From the NCBI GenBank assembly GCA_038116945.1, contig JAYOEY010000004.1, positions 62,001 through 126,000 on the forward strand: 64,000 nt of DNA. The letters are read 5' to 3'. A program made the position numbers and the translations under genes. The stretch comes from JAYOEY01 sp038116945 (GTDB lineage: Bacteria > Pseudomonadota > Alphaproteobacteria > MPNO01 > UBA2964). Each line of letters opens with the position of its first letter. Position 1 is the first letter of the stretch. Below the pieces are notes generated by a model that saw nothing but the letters and a program-made list of their open reading frames with translations, was not told the origin of the DNA and searched no databases. Below, piece by piece: positions 26,553-34,289 of this stretch.

Positions 26553-27194
26553 ATGGATGCCATCGATCCGAGAAAATTTGTCCCGTCGGAAGTTCACCCC
26601 GTGCGCCACGACGCGCCGGGAGACGTCAAGGAAATGCCGGCGCCGCGCGAGATGCACCATGTCCACATTTACTCGGACGTGAATTACGACGCGATGGTCG
26701 AGTTCTATCAGTGGCTGTTCAATGGCGAGATCATCCGGAAGAACCCGCGCGGGCTGAGCTTCATTTCCTATGACGATCACGACCACCGGGTGGTGATTAT
26801 TCCCAAGGAAGGCTGGGGCACCAAGCCGGAACGGCCGGTCGGCGTATCGCATCTGGCTTACGCCTATTCGAGCCTCGCCGAGCTGCTGTTCGTCTATGAG
26901 CGGATGAAAGAGAAGGGATACAAGCCGAACTGGGTCGTCAATCACGGCCAGTCGACCTCGTTCTATTACGAGGACCCGGACGGCAACACGGTCGAAACCA
27001 TGATGGATAATTTCACGTCTGCCGAGACGCAGGACTACAAGCGCCATTACCAGTGGTCGGAATATTTCGGCAAGATGGACGAAGGCAATTTCGATCCGGA
27101 CAAGATGGTCGCGCTGTTTAAATCAGGCGTACCCGACACGGTGCTGCTGGACCGCGAACAGGTCCGCGAAATGGTCGCCGACGGAAGGCTGTAA
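26553..27194 (+). CDS. VOC-family protein, extradiol-dioxygenase-like
   Basis: A 213-residue vicinal-oxygen-chelate protein. Candidate metal ligands follow the extradiol pattern: His in EMHHVHIYSDVNYDAMVEFY (about 35-38), His in PVGVSHLAYAYSS (about 93), and Glu in YYEDPDGNTVETMMDN (about 147). The last block is the classical Y-x-x-D-P-D-G-N-x-x-E of class I extradiol dioxygenases and glyoxalase-like proteins. GGAG seven bases before ATG 26553 fixes the start. The gene is divergent from the FAH-VOC-FAH unit (170-base gap) and is closed by a bidirectional terminator. A ring-opening step upstream of the FAH hydrolases is a reasonable but unproven reading. Confidence 0.85.
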   Translation: MDAIDPRKFVPSEVHPVRHDAPGDVKEMPAPREMHHVHIYSDVNYDAMVEFYQWLFNGEIIRKNPRGLSFISYDDHDHRVVIIPKEGWGTKPERPVGVSHLAYAYSSLAELLFVYERMKEKGYKPNWVVNHGQSTSFYYEDPDGNTVETMMDNFTSAETQDYKRHYQWSEYFGKMDEGNFDPDKMVALFKSGVPDTVLLDREQVREMVADGRL

Positions 27195-27219
27195 GCCCCG
27201 GCCGGACGGGTCAGAAAGC

Positions 27220-27248
27220 AAAACCCCGCCCGGAAGGGCGGGGTTTTT
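27220..27248. terminator. Bidirectional Rho-independent terminator
   Basis: CCCCGCCC (27224-27231), loop GGAA, GGGCGGGG (27236-27243), flanked by AAAA on the left and TTTTT on the right. It therefore works for the plus-strand VOC gene and for the converging minus-strand cupin gene. Confidence 0.92.
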
Positions 27249-27266
27249 CGTTGAAACGCAAAAGAT

Positions 27267-28151
27267 TTACTCGGCAGCGCTGGCAGTGACCTGAGCGCCA
27301 CGCTCCGCCATCAGGGCGCGGAGATCGGGCAGGCCGAGCCGCAGCAGCTCGCAGGTTTCTTCCGCTGCGATATCCACCGTCTCGCCATGGTCGAGATAGA
27401 TCGTGGTGTACTGGCGCAATTCGTCGTCGCCGGCCGTCCCCTTGCCGGAGATCGCGAACAGGATGGTCCTGCCATCCGCGGTCCAGCGCGCGCCGGGATC
27501 GAGCTTCACGAAACCGGTCGACGTGTTGCATTCGGTAAAGCTGCCGAGATGTTTTTTCCACGCGCCGGGCGCGCCCTCGACCGGCAGCCAGTCGTAATGC
27601 GCCGGGTCCATCATGATGGGGCCGGGATAGCGCGGTTCCGGAAATTCCAGCGGCCGCCCGTTATGGTGTTCCCAGATCGCCTGGAACCCGTCCACGCTCT
27701 TCTTGCCGCGCGGCGCATCAAAGCGCCTGAACACGCCGTCGTCGAACTCGCCGAACGGCTTCAGCGCCTCCATCCCGGCCTTGACCTCGTCGCGCGACAG
27801 ATAGCCGCTGCCGCTCGCGCCACCGCACTGCAGGACGATGGTCCAGGGCTCGTCTTCCGGGTCCTGCGATTGCGGGCCGTAGAACGCGCCTTCGGGAAAA
27901 TAGCCGACCATGCCCGGAGTCAACCGGCCATCGCGGTCGTAATCGAGCGTGCCCTTCAGCTGAAACCGCACCTGCTCGAAATTATGCCGGTGACGCGGCG
28001 AGTAGAAATCGCCGCCCGCCTTGCCGAAAGTCAGGTGGAAATTATCGATCCGTCCTTCCTCGCCATCCAGCAGCCGCCGGAAATGAAACGTGCCGCCCCG
28101 ATGTTCGAGACCGCGCTGCCACTGCAGCTCGTCGCTCTGGACAATTTTCAT
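27267..28151 (-). CDS. Cupin-fold protein of unknown function
   Basis: A 294-residue protein that I read as a cupin from the residue pattern FYSPRHRHNFEQVRFQLKGT (two His and a downstream Glu, residues about 44-63) followed by LDYDRDGRLTPGMVGYFPEG, which is the usual first and second cupin motif spacing. The rest of the protein includes a second beta-rich half with a possible repeat of the motif (LDPGARWTADGRTILFAISGKG). No signal peptide. The enzymatic role is not recognised; cupins in aromatic pathways can be ring-cleaving dioxygenases or isomerases. It follows the 64-residue gene at 28178 by 26 bases and ends at the bidirectional terminator. Confidence 0.75.
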   Translation of the reverse strand: MKIVQSDELQWQRGLEHRGGTFHFRRLLDGEEGRIDNFHLTFGKAGGDFYSPRHRHNFEQVRFQLKGTLDYDRDGRLTPGMVGYFPEGAFYGPQSQDPEDEPWTIVLQCGGASGSGYLSRDEVKAGMEALKPFGEFDDGVFRRFDAPRGKKSVDGFQAIWEHHNGRPLEFPEPRYPGPIMMDPAHYDWLPVEGAPGAWKKHLGSFTECNTSTGFVKLDPGARWTADGRTILFAISGKGTAGDDELRQYTTIYLDHGETVDIAAEETCELLRLGLPDLRALMAERGAQVTASAAE

Positions 28152-28177
28152 CGCAATCCTCCCGGAAGTTTCCTGCG

Positions 28178-28372
28178 TCAGCGGCACCGTTTCAGGGCGC
28201 TCGCCAGCTCCTCGCGTTTTTCGCAGAGATAGTTGAACTGATCGTCGCAGCCGGCGATCGGGGTCGGGTAGTGGCGGATTTCCTCGATCACCGCCGCGAG
28301 ACGCGCCTGCAGATCCTCCCGGCCCGCGACCGGCACCGTGTCCGAAAGCGTTGAGAAATCGACTGCGTTCAT
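28178..28372 (-). CDS. Conserved-looking small helical protein, 64 residues
   Basis: A short gene supported by a near-consensus ribosome-binding site (GGAGGTGA) five bases before ATG 28372 and by its position 26 bases upstream of the cupin gene in the same direction. The protein is mostly helical with a conserved-looking core, AAVIEEIRHYPTPIAGCDDQ, and a basic C-terminus (EELASALKRCR). Two cysteines (about residues 42 and 50) are followed by a terminal one near residue 63, but there is no recognisable metal motif. Function unknown. The pattern of a small protein coupled to a cupin enzyme suggests an accessory subunit. Confidence 0.7.
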   Translation of the reverse strand: MNAVDFSTLSDTVPVAGREDLQARLAAVIEEIRHYPTPIAGCDDQFNYLCEKREELASALKRCR

Positions 28373-28467
28373 GCGTCACCTCCGCATCGCTGTTTTTGGC
28401 GATACAAGCCTAGCACAAACCCTCGGCGCGCCCCAGAAAATGACGGCGATGACCGGAGACCCGGATT

Positions 28468-29100
28468 TCAGTGCTTCTCGATCCCGCGATGGGCGTCCTT
28501 GCCCCACAGCGCCTGGATCCGCGCATCGCGGCCGCACCCGTAGCGATAGAACCTGTATTGAAGCGGGTTCTTTTTATAGTAATCCTGATGGTAGTCCTCG
28601 GCGGCGTAGAACGGCCGCGCCTCGCGGATGGGGGTGACAACGGGCTTGTCGAGCTTGCCCGCCTCCATCAGCATTTTCCTCGACGCCTCGGCGGCCTTTT
28701 TCTGTTCGGGCGAATTGGCGAAAATCGCGGTGGAATAGCTCAGACCCCTGTCGCAGAACTGCCCGCCATCGTCGGTCGGGTCGACGCTGTGCCAGAACAC
28801 ATCGAGCAGTTTTTCGTAGGAAACCTTTTTGGGATCGAAATGAATCTGCACCGCCTCGATATGGCCGGTGCCGCCCGCCACAACCTGCTTGTAGCTCGGG
28901 TCTTTCAACAGCCCGCCGGTATAGCCCGAAATGGTCTTTACGACGCCCGGAACGCCATCGAAATCGGATTCGACGCACCAGAAACACCCGCCGGCGAAGG
29001 TTGCAATCTCAAGCTTTTCCGCCGCGCGGGCCCCGACGGTCCATGCCATTCCGGAAATCAGTATACCGAGCAGCGTTTTCTTTAAAATACCGGTGCGCAT
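28468..29100 (-). CDS. msrA: Peptide-methionine (S)-S-oxide reductase, exported
   Basis: MsrA repairs the S-epimer of methionine sulfoxide in proteins. The active-site motif GGCFWC is at residues 37-42 with catalytic Cys39. The family blocks FDGVPGVVKTISGYTGG and EAVQIHFDPKKVSYEKLLDVFW follow. A likely resolving cysteine lies near the C-terminus in YRYGCGRD. The N-terminus MRTGILKKTLLGILISGMAW is a Sec signal peptide with a cleavage site near ARA-A, so this copy repairs periplasmic proteins. The ATG at 29100 gives this leader; the frame stays open upstream. It sits at the edge of the catabolic island and may be unrelated to it. Confidence 0.93.
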   Translation of the reverse strand: MRTGILKKTLLGILISGMAWTVGARAAEKLEIATFAGGCFWCVESDFDGVPGVVKTISGYTGGLLKDPSYKQVVAGGTGHIEAVQIHFDPKKVSYEKLLDVFWHSVDPTDDGGQFCDRGLSYSTAIFANSPEQKKAAEASRKMLMEAGKLDKPVVTPIREARPFYAAEDYHQDYYKKNPLQYRFYRYGCGRDARIQALWGKDAHRGIEKH

Positions 29101-29332
29101 GAGAATTCCTTTCCCTGTATCGATACGAGCGTCGGTCAGCATGTGCGCCGCAACGGGCCGAATTGCAACCGTCCTCTCGCGATCGTTACCGCAAAGGGCC
29201 CTTCGTTCGACTCCCTGGCAATCAGTTACCCGCGGTCGAAATACCCGGGCGGTTAATTCCCCGGGCCGCAATTGACCGGCTTCGCTGCGGGTGGCAGGGT
29301 CGCGGAAGCCTGCTAACCAGCCGTCGAAAATC

Positions 29333-30262
29333 ATGGCCCTTAAAATCTGCTATTCCGACAAGGTGTCCAACTCCTTCTTTCCCGCCATCGCCGCGGTCGA
29401 GCTCGGTTTCTTCGACGCGGAAGGGATCGATGCGGAGCATGAGCTGATCTTTCCCGCGCCGAAAGCGGCAATGGCGCTGCGCGACGGCGATGTCGACATG
29501 ATCGGCGGCGCAGCGCATGTCATGCTGCTGGCGTTTCCGCGCTGGCGCGGCGTGAAACTGCTGTGCTCGCTGTCGCAGGGCGTTTTCTGGTCGCTGGTGG
29601 TTCGCAACGACCTGCCGGTCGAGAACAATGACCTCAACGCGCTCAGGGGGCTTCGCATCTGCGCCGCGCCGGAAGTCGACCAGGTTCTGAAGGCGACGCT
29701 GCGCGCCGCCGGGGTCGATCCGGAGGCGAACGGGATCGAAATCGGACCGCCGCCGGGCGGGGTTGCCAAGGGCGCGTCGTTCGGCGTCGCCGCGGCGCAG
29801 GCGCTGATCGACGGCAAAATCGACGGTTTCTGGGCCAACGCGGTGGCGACCGAGCTGGCGGTGCGCGAAGGCATCGGCAAGGTCGCCATCGACGTGCGCC
29901 GCGGGATCGGGCCTCAGGCCGCGTTTCACTTTACCCAGCCGGCGCTCATCACCCACCAGGGGCTGGTCGAGGAACAACCCGAGATCTGCGCCGCCGCGGT
30001 GCGCGCCATCGGCGCGACGCTGGAGGCGCTCAAGGCAGACGTATCGCTGGCCGCCCGGGTGGGCGAAAAACTGTTTCCGCCGAAGGAGGCGGCGCTGATC
30101 GCCGCGCTGATCGAACGCGACCTGCCGTTCTATTCCACGCGCATCACGCAGGAGTTTGTCGCGGGAATGGACGGGTATGTGCGCGAAACCGGACTGCTGG
30201 ACGGCGCCCCGGTGCCGTACGAAGATATCGTCGCAACCGAATTCGAGGAACTCTGGACCTAG
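29333..30262 (+). CDS. NMT1/THI5-like substrate-binding-fold protein without signal peptide
   Basis: A 309-residue protein with the type-2 periplasmic-binding fold of the NMT1/SsuA/THI5 family. Conserved features are the N-terminal ICYSDKVSNSFFPAIAAVEL, LGFFDAEGIDAE, and the mid-protein ALIDGKIDGFWANAVATELAV. Unusually the start is MALKICYSD with no signal peptide or lipobox, and no upstream in-frame leader in the open frame to 29291 looks like one. It therefore probably acts in the cytoplasm. The yeast THI5 histidine and CCCFC are not evident. It is the first of two tandem paralogues; no ABC permease or ATPase is encoded nearby. Candidate roles are a ligand-binding or lyase/decarboxylase-like enzyme, as suggested for other leaderless members of the fold. 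No clear ribosome-binding site precedes ATG 29333. Confidence 0.82.
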   Translation: MALKICYSDKVSNSFFPAIAAVELGFFDAEGIDAEHELIFPAPKAAMALRDGDVDMIGGAAHVMLLAFPRWRGVKLLCSLSQGVFWSLVVRNDLPVENNDLNALRGLRICAAPEVDQVLKATLRAAGVDPEANGIEIGPPPGGVAKGASFGVAAAQALIDGKIDGFWANAVATELAVREGIGKVAIDVRRGIGPQAAFHFTQPALITHQGLVEEQPEICAAAVRAIGATLEALKADVSLAARVGEKLFPPKEAALIAALIERDLPFYSTRITQEFVAGMDGYVRETGLLDGAPVPYEDIVATEFEELWT

Positions 30263-30371
30263 CCGCCAGCCGCATCGGCGTCACTGCGGCGCCCCCGGAA
30301 TGCCGGCGCTGGCTGGCCGTGCGGGGGAGTGGGCTGGTACAGTAGGGCCTGCGAACAACAGGAACTGATAG

Positions 30372-31301
30372 ATGCCCATTAAAATCTGCTACCCCGACCT
30401 CGTCTCCAACTCCTACTTCCCGGCCATCGCGGCCGTGGAGCTCGGCTTCTTCGAGAAAGAAGGGATCGATGCCGAACATGCGCTGATCTTCCCGGTGCCC
30501 GATTCCTTTGCCGCGCTGCGCGACGGCAAGGTCGACATGGTCGCCGGGTCGTGCCACGCGCCGCTGTGGGCTTTTCCCCGCTGGCAGGGCTCGAAGCTGC
30601 TGTGCGCCCTGTCGCACGGCATGTACTGGTTCCTGGTGGTGCGCAAGGATCTGCCGATCGAGAAGGGCGACGTCAACGGGCTCAAGGGTCTGCGGCTCGG
30701 CGCCGCGCCGGGGGTCGATACCGGGCTCAAGGCCATGCTGCGCGCCGCCGGCATCGACATCGAGGCCGAAGGGATCGAGATCGGCCTGCCGCCCAAGGGC
30801 GTCCCGCCGGGGGTGTCGTTCGGCGTTGCCGCCGCGCAGGCGCTGATCGATGGCGAGATCGACGGCTTCTGGGCCAACGGGATGGGCGCCGAAGTGGCCG
30901 TGACCGCCGGAATCGCCAAATGCATCATCGACGTGCGCCGCGGCGACGGGCCGAAAGCGGCCTTCAGCTTTACCCAGCCCGGCCTTGTCACGACGCAGAA
31001 GCTGATCGACGAACAGCCCGATGTCGCCGCCGGCGCGGTGCGCGCGATCCGCGCCACCCACAGGGCGCTGAAAGAAGATCTGTCGCTCGCCACCAGGGTG
31101 GGCGAGAAGCTGTTCCCGGAAAAGGAAGCCGGGCTGATCGCGCGGCTGATCGAACGCGACCTGCCGTTCTACAGCACCGTCATTGCCGAGGATTTCGTCG
31201 ACGGCATGAACGGGTTCGCACAGGATGCCGGGCTGCTGGATGGCGGGCCGGTGCCGTATGACGACATCGTGGCGACGCAATATCGCGATCTGTGGGAGTA
31301 G
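30372..31301 (+). CDS. NMT1/THI5-like protein, second leaderless paralogue
   Basis: The same length (309 residues) and clearly homologous to the preceding gene along its entire length: MPIKICYPDLVSNSYFPAIA versus MALKICYSDKVSNSFFPAIA, ALIDGEIDGFWANG versus ALIDGKIDGFWANA, IERDLPFYSTVI versus IERDLPFYSTRI. Again there is no signal peptide. Candidate pocket differences are GSCHAPLWAFPRW here versus GAAHVMLLAFPRW in the first copy. An AGGA lies eight bases before ATG 30372. The stop is only 4 bases before the GTG start of a class II aldolase, so the two are surely cotranscribed. Possibly two subunits of one complex or two enzymes with different specificity. Confidence 0.85.
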   Translation: MPIKICYPDLVSNSYFPAIAAVELGFFEKEGIDAEHALIFPVPDSFAALRDGKVDMVAGSCHAPLWAFPRWQGSKLLCALSHGMYWFLVVRKDLPIEKGDVNGLKGLRLGAAPGVDTGLKAMLRAAGIDIEAEGIEIGLPPKGVPPGVSFGVAAAQALIDGEIDGFWANGMGAEVAVTAGIAKCIIDVRRGDGPKAAFSFTQPGLVTTQKLIDEQPDVAAGAVRAIRATHRALKEDLSLATRVGEKLFPEKEAGLIARLIERDLPFYSTVIAEDFVDGMNGFAQDAGLLDGGPVPYDDIVATQYRDLWE

Positions 31302-31305
31302 ATCC

Positions 31306-32091
31306 GTGACCGGCACCCTGGTCTTCGAACGCGAGATCGTGTCCTGCCGTAACGACGTTTCCGAGGCGGAATGGGAGACCCGCGTGGCGCTGGCCGCCGC
31401 CTATCGCACCGCCCACCGGTTCGGCTGGAACGATACGGTCCGGAACCACATCACCGCGCGGGTGCCGGATGCGCCGGACCAGTTCCTTATCAACCCGCTG
31501 GGGCTGGGCTGGCACGAGATCTGCGCCTCCGACATCATCAAGGCGGACATGGACGGCAATGTGCTGTCGAACAACGACCTCAAGCCGGGCCCGGCGGGGT
31601 TCAACTTTCACCGCGCGATCCTGCGGATGAAGGAGGGCGTCAACGCGACCATTCACCTGCACCCGCTCGATGGCGTCGCGGTTTCCGCCATGGAAGACGG
31701 GCTTATGATCGTCGATCAGACCGGCTGCGCCCTTTACAACCAGATCGCTTACCATGGATTCGAGGGTCTGGCCGAGGAAGCCGAGGAAGGCCCGGTCATC
31801 GCGCGGGAACTCGGCGAGAAGATCGCCATGATCATGTCGAATCACGGGGTGCTGACCGTGGGCCGCACCATCGGCGAGGCGTTCGTCTACATGGAACGGC
31901 TGATCGCGAGCTGCAGGCTGCAGACCCTGCTGATGGCTTCCGGTGCCCGCATCCGCGAACTGCCCGAAGACCTCAAGCGCCGTACCTGGGAACAGATGTA
32001 CGCGCGGCGCGGCAACAAGCCGATGGGCGAGCTGGATTTCCGGATGTATGTCCGGAAGACCTACCAGGAAGATCCCGGGTTCGCTACCTGA
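31306..32091 (+). CDS. Class II aldolase/adducin family protein
   Basis: A 261-residue protein of the fuculose-aldolase/adducin fold. The zinc-site pattern is partly visible: NHITARVP (about 46-53), IHLHPLDGVAVS (HxH at about 118-120), and the later NHGVLTVG (His near 178). The family's catalytic acid corresponds to the acidic region around PAGFNFHRAILRMKEGVN. Start: GTG 31306 with GGGAG seven bases upstream inside the end of the preceding gene. It overlaps the GST gene tail-to-tail by 8 bases. Members are aldolases, epimerases or, as in decarboxylases of dihydroxy-aromatics, use the same metal site; the substrate is unknown. Confidence 0.88.
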   Translation: MTGTLVFEREIVSCRNDVSEAEWETRVALAAAYRTAHRFGWNDTVRNHITARVPDAPDQFLINPLGLGWHEICASDIIKADMDGNVLSNNDLKPGPAGFNFHRAILRMKEGVNATIHLHPLDGVAVSAMEDGLMIVDQTGCALYNQIAYHGFEGLAEEAEEGPVIARELGEKIAMIMSNHGVLTVGRTIGEAFVYMERLIASCRLQTLLMASGARIRELPEDLKRRTWEQMYARRGNKPMGELDFRMYVRKTYQEDPGFAT

Positions 32092-32749
32092 TGAGAGCGG
32101 ACAGGGCGCTGTCGCGTCGTTTCAGGAAATCCATCAGCCGTTCGGGGTAATCGCCGCTGACAGCATTTTTGACGGAGGGTCTTTCGGCGAGCGCCGTCCT
32201 CCAGCGGGAAACCCTGTTCATTCCGGCAAGTATGCCGAACTCCCCGATTTCGTCGAATACATCGAAATAGCGAAAAACGGGCCCGAAAACGGCGTCGACC
32301 AGCGAGAAAGTTTGTCCGTCGAAATACGGTCCTCCGTTCAGGCGGTCATTCAACAGTCCGAACCTGGCCTTGAGCGTTTCTCGCGGACTGTCGAACGCCG
32401 CATCGGTCTTCGCGCCGTAGAACGCGCCGATCCCGTTCAGGATCGTCGACCCGACCTCGATCCAGGCCCGATGCCCGGCGCGAAGGAGTGGATCGCGAGG
32501 ATGCAACGGCGGGGACCGGGTATCCTCGAGAAATTCCAGAATGGCGGCCGATTCGAACAAGGGGGTGTCGCCAACCAGCAGAACCGGGACCTTGCCGAGA
32601 GGAGATATCGTCCGGAACCAGTCGGGCTTGTCGGCAAGGTCAACATACCGGCGCTGGAACGGAACGCCTTTCTCCGCAAGCGAAATCGCCGCACGCTGAA
32701 CGTAGGGGCACAGATGATGGCTGATCAGAACGAGGTCGTGACGGGACAT
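32084..32749 (-). CDS. Glutathione S-transferase family protein
   Basis: A 221-residue GST with an N-terminal thioredoxin-fold domain (1-80) and an all-helical C-terminal domain (about 90-210). The catalytic motif is CPYVQR (14-19), a Cys-type (omega/beta-like) rather than Ser/Tyr-type GST. The cis-Pro and glutathione-binding ESAAILEFLEDT are also present. It is preceded by GGAGATACGCC before ATG 32749. The gene is divergent from a MarR regulator with two palindromic sites between them, so it is probably induced by the MarR ligand. A role in detoxifying or dehalogenating an aromatic or electrophilic compound would fit. Confidence 0.92.
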   Translation of the reverse strand: MSRHDLVLISHHLCPYVQRAAISLAEKGVPFQRRYVDLADKPDWFRTISPLGKVPVLLVGDTPLFESAAILEFLEDTRSPPLHPRDPLLRAGHRAWIEVGSTILNGIGAFYGAKTDAAFDSPRETLKARFGLLNDRLNGGPYFDGQTFSLVDAVFGPVFRYFDVFDEIGEFGILAGMNRVSRWRTALAERPSVKNAVSGDYPERLMDFLKRRDSALSALIR

Positions 32750-32763
32750 GGCGTATCTCCATT

Positions 32764-32811
32764 TGCTGCATATGCAACAAATAATATCTTTTATTGCAAT
32801 TGCAACAAAAT
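32764..32811. promoter_or_regulatory. Twin palindromic operator between GST and MarR genes
   Basis: Two sites of the same pattern lie head-to-tail in the 68-base divergent gap: TGCATATGCA (perfect, 32767-32776) and TTGCAATTGCAA (perfect, 32794-32805). Aligned they give TTGCAwwTGCAACAAA, each followed by ACAAA. They are spaced 27-29 bases centre to centre, close to three helical turns, suggesting that two MarR dimers bind the same face. Site 1 is 18 bases from the GST start. Confidence 0.75.
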
Positions 32812-32817
32812 AACCGG

Positions 32818-33297
32818 ATGCTGCGGTCCATGACGAACCTTCTCGACCGGACGGCGGAGACCGCGTGGATTGCCCTGATCCGGGGGCAGCAGCGCGCCCT
32901 GTCCTCGATCGAAGACGAACTCAAGGCGGCGGGCTTCCCGCCGCTCGTCTGGTACGACATCCTTCTGGAGCTGGACCGCAGTCCCGAGGGCGCCTTGCGG
33001 AACCGCGACATCGAAGCGCGCATGCTGCTGGCCCGTTACAGCGTAACGCGGCTCCTGGAACGCATGGCGGCCGACGGTCTCGTCAACAGGCGGCCCTGCG
33101 ACGACGATGCCCGGGGTGTCATCGCGCGGATCACGCCGAAGGGCCGCCGTTTGCGCCGCTCCATGTGGAAGACATACGAACGCGCGATCGTCCGCCACTT
33201 CGCCGCGCAGTACACGAAAAAGGAGGCGAAAATACTTGGCGACCTGTTGGCGCGGCTGTCGAATGGCGGCGCCGCACCGGACCGCGACTGGGGATGA
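32818..33297 (+). CDS. MarR-family transcriptional regulator
   Basis: A 159-residue winged helix-turn-helix repressor. The recognition region includes LRNRDIEARMLLARYSVTRL and the wing NRRPCDDDARGVIARITPKG, typical of MarR proteins that respond to phenolic ligands. The start is uncertain between ATG 32818 and ATG 32830; a TTG at 32794 is in frame but lies inside the operator palindrome and would be an unlikely start. It is divergent from the GST and probably represses both itself and GST. A phenolic inducer would link it to the aromatic island around it. Confidence 0.92.
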   Translation: MLRSMTNLLDRTAETAWIALIRGQQRALSSIEDELKAAGFPPLVWYDILLELDRSPEGALRNRDIEARMLLARYSVTRLLERMAADGLVNRRPCDDDARGVIARITPKGRRLRRSMWKTYERAIVRHFAAQYTKKEAKILGDLLARLSNGGAAPDRDWG

Positions 33298-33309
33298 CGG
33301 TTTCGAGTC

Positions 33310-34131
33310 CTACCGCCCGCGGAACACCGGCTTGCGCTTTTCCATGAAGGCCGTCCGGCCTTCCCTGTAGTCTTCGCTGTTCATGCAGGCCTCGACCAGA
33401 GCGTCGCAGCGGTCTGTGTCCGGGTCTTCCTTCATCGCTTCGGTCACGTTGGCCTTGACCGAGCGGATGGTGAGCGGCGCGTTTCCGGCGATGGTCGCAG
33501 CCACCCCGCGCACGGTTTCCTCCAGCGCGTCCGCCGGCACGATGCGGCTGATCAGACCCATGCGAAGCGCCTCGTCGGCCGGCACGCGGCGGGCGGTGAA
33601 CATGATGTCCTTGGTCGCCGCCGGGCCGATCAGGTCGATCAGCTTCTTCGTGTTCCTGTAGGAATAGCCGAGCGACAAATTGGCCGCCGGCACGCCGAAC
33701 TGCGAATCGTCGGACGCGATGCGGATATCGGCCTGCAGCGCGGTACCGAGCCCGGCGCCAAGACAGAACCCCTGGATCATCGCGATGACCGGTTTCTCGA
33801 CCTCGTCATACTTGGCGTTCACCTGTGCCGACAGGGCGTCGTATACCTCGCGCTGTTCGGGCGTCGCGCGATAGGTCGCGAACTGCGAAATGTCGGAGCC
33901 GGAAACGAACGCCTTGCCGCCCGCGCCCTTCAGCACGATCACGCGAATCGCGTCGTCGGCGATGAAATCGTCGAGGATCATCAGGATCGCCTGGCGCATT
34001 TCGAAGGAAATTGCGTTGCGGCGTTCCGGATTGTTGAACGTCATCCAGCCGATGCCGCCTTCCTTTTCAGCGATCATGTTGGGCGTCGGCAAATCCAGCC
34101 CGGCGTCGATGCGGTCGGTCATGGTCGTCAT
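33310..34131 (-). CDS. Enoyl-CoA hydratase/isomerase-superfamily (crotonase-like) protein lacking catalytic Glu
   Basis: A 273-residue crotonase-fold protein. The oxyanion-hole segments FVSGSDISQF (about 75-84) and GFCLGAGLGTALQADIRIAS (121-140) are recognisable. However, both glutamates of true hydratases are replaced: the one at CELA corresponds to Gly129, and the one in FGxPE corresponds to Ala149 (FGVPAA). The protein is thus unlikely to be a simple enoyl-CoA hydratase; hydrolase, decarboxylase, isomerase or ring-opening activities are known in the superfamily. GGAG six bases before ATG 34131. It follows the CoA-transferase gene on the same strand across a repeat element. Confidence 0.88.
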   Translation of the reverse strand: MTTMTDRIDAGLDLPTPNMIAEKEGGIGWMTFNNPERRNAISFEMRQAILMILDDFIADDAIRVIVLKGAGGKAFVSGSDISQFATYRATPEQREVYDALSAQVNAKYDEVEKPVIAMIQGFCLGAGLGTALQADIRIASDDSQFGVPAANLSLGYSYRNTKKLIDLIGPAATKDIMFTARRVPADEALRMGLISRIVPADALEETVRGVAATIAGNAPLTIRSVKANVTEAMKEDPDTDRCDALVEACMNSEDYREGRTAFMEKRKPVFRGR

Positions 34132-34150
34132 CTTTCACTCCAAACAATTT

Positions 34151-34289
34151 CCGTCATGGTCGTGCGTGTCACGACCATCCACGGCTTTTCTTTGTTCTCC
34201 ATTCCGGAACCGACGGAAAACGCGTGGATGGTCGGCCGGAGCCTGTCCTCGGACCGGCCTTTGGCCGGATCCGTGGGCCGACCATGACG
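34151..34289. repeat. Intergenic palindromic repeat, two opposed copies
   Basis: Copy one (34151-34183) begins CCGTCATGGTCGTG and folds as a 9-bp stem, ATGGTCGTG/CACGACCAT, with a 5-base loop. Copy two (34222-34289) is in opposite orientation: ATGGTCGGCC (34228-34237) pairs with GGCCGACCAT (34276-34285), and an inner hairpin CCGGCC-TTT-GGCCGG is at 34254-34268. The shared ends (CCGTCATGG...ATCCACG) resemble a dispersed alphaproteobacterial intergenic repeat type. Position between two minus-strand genes makes an mRNA-stabilising or -terminating role possible. Confidence 0.85.

Noticed and set aside
32794..32817. TTG at 32794 as start of the MarR regulator
   Set aside because: The codon lies inside the second operator palindrome and has no ribosome-binding site; ATG 32818 or 32830 is more likely.
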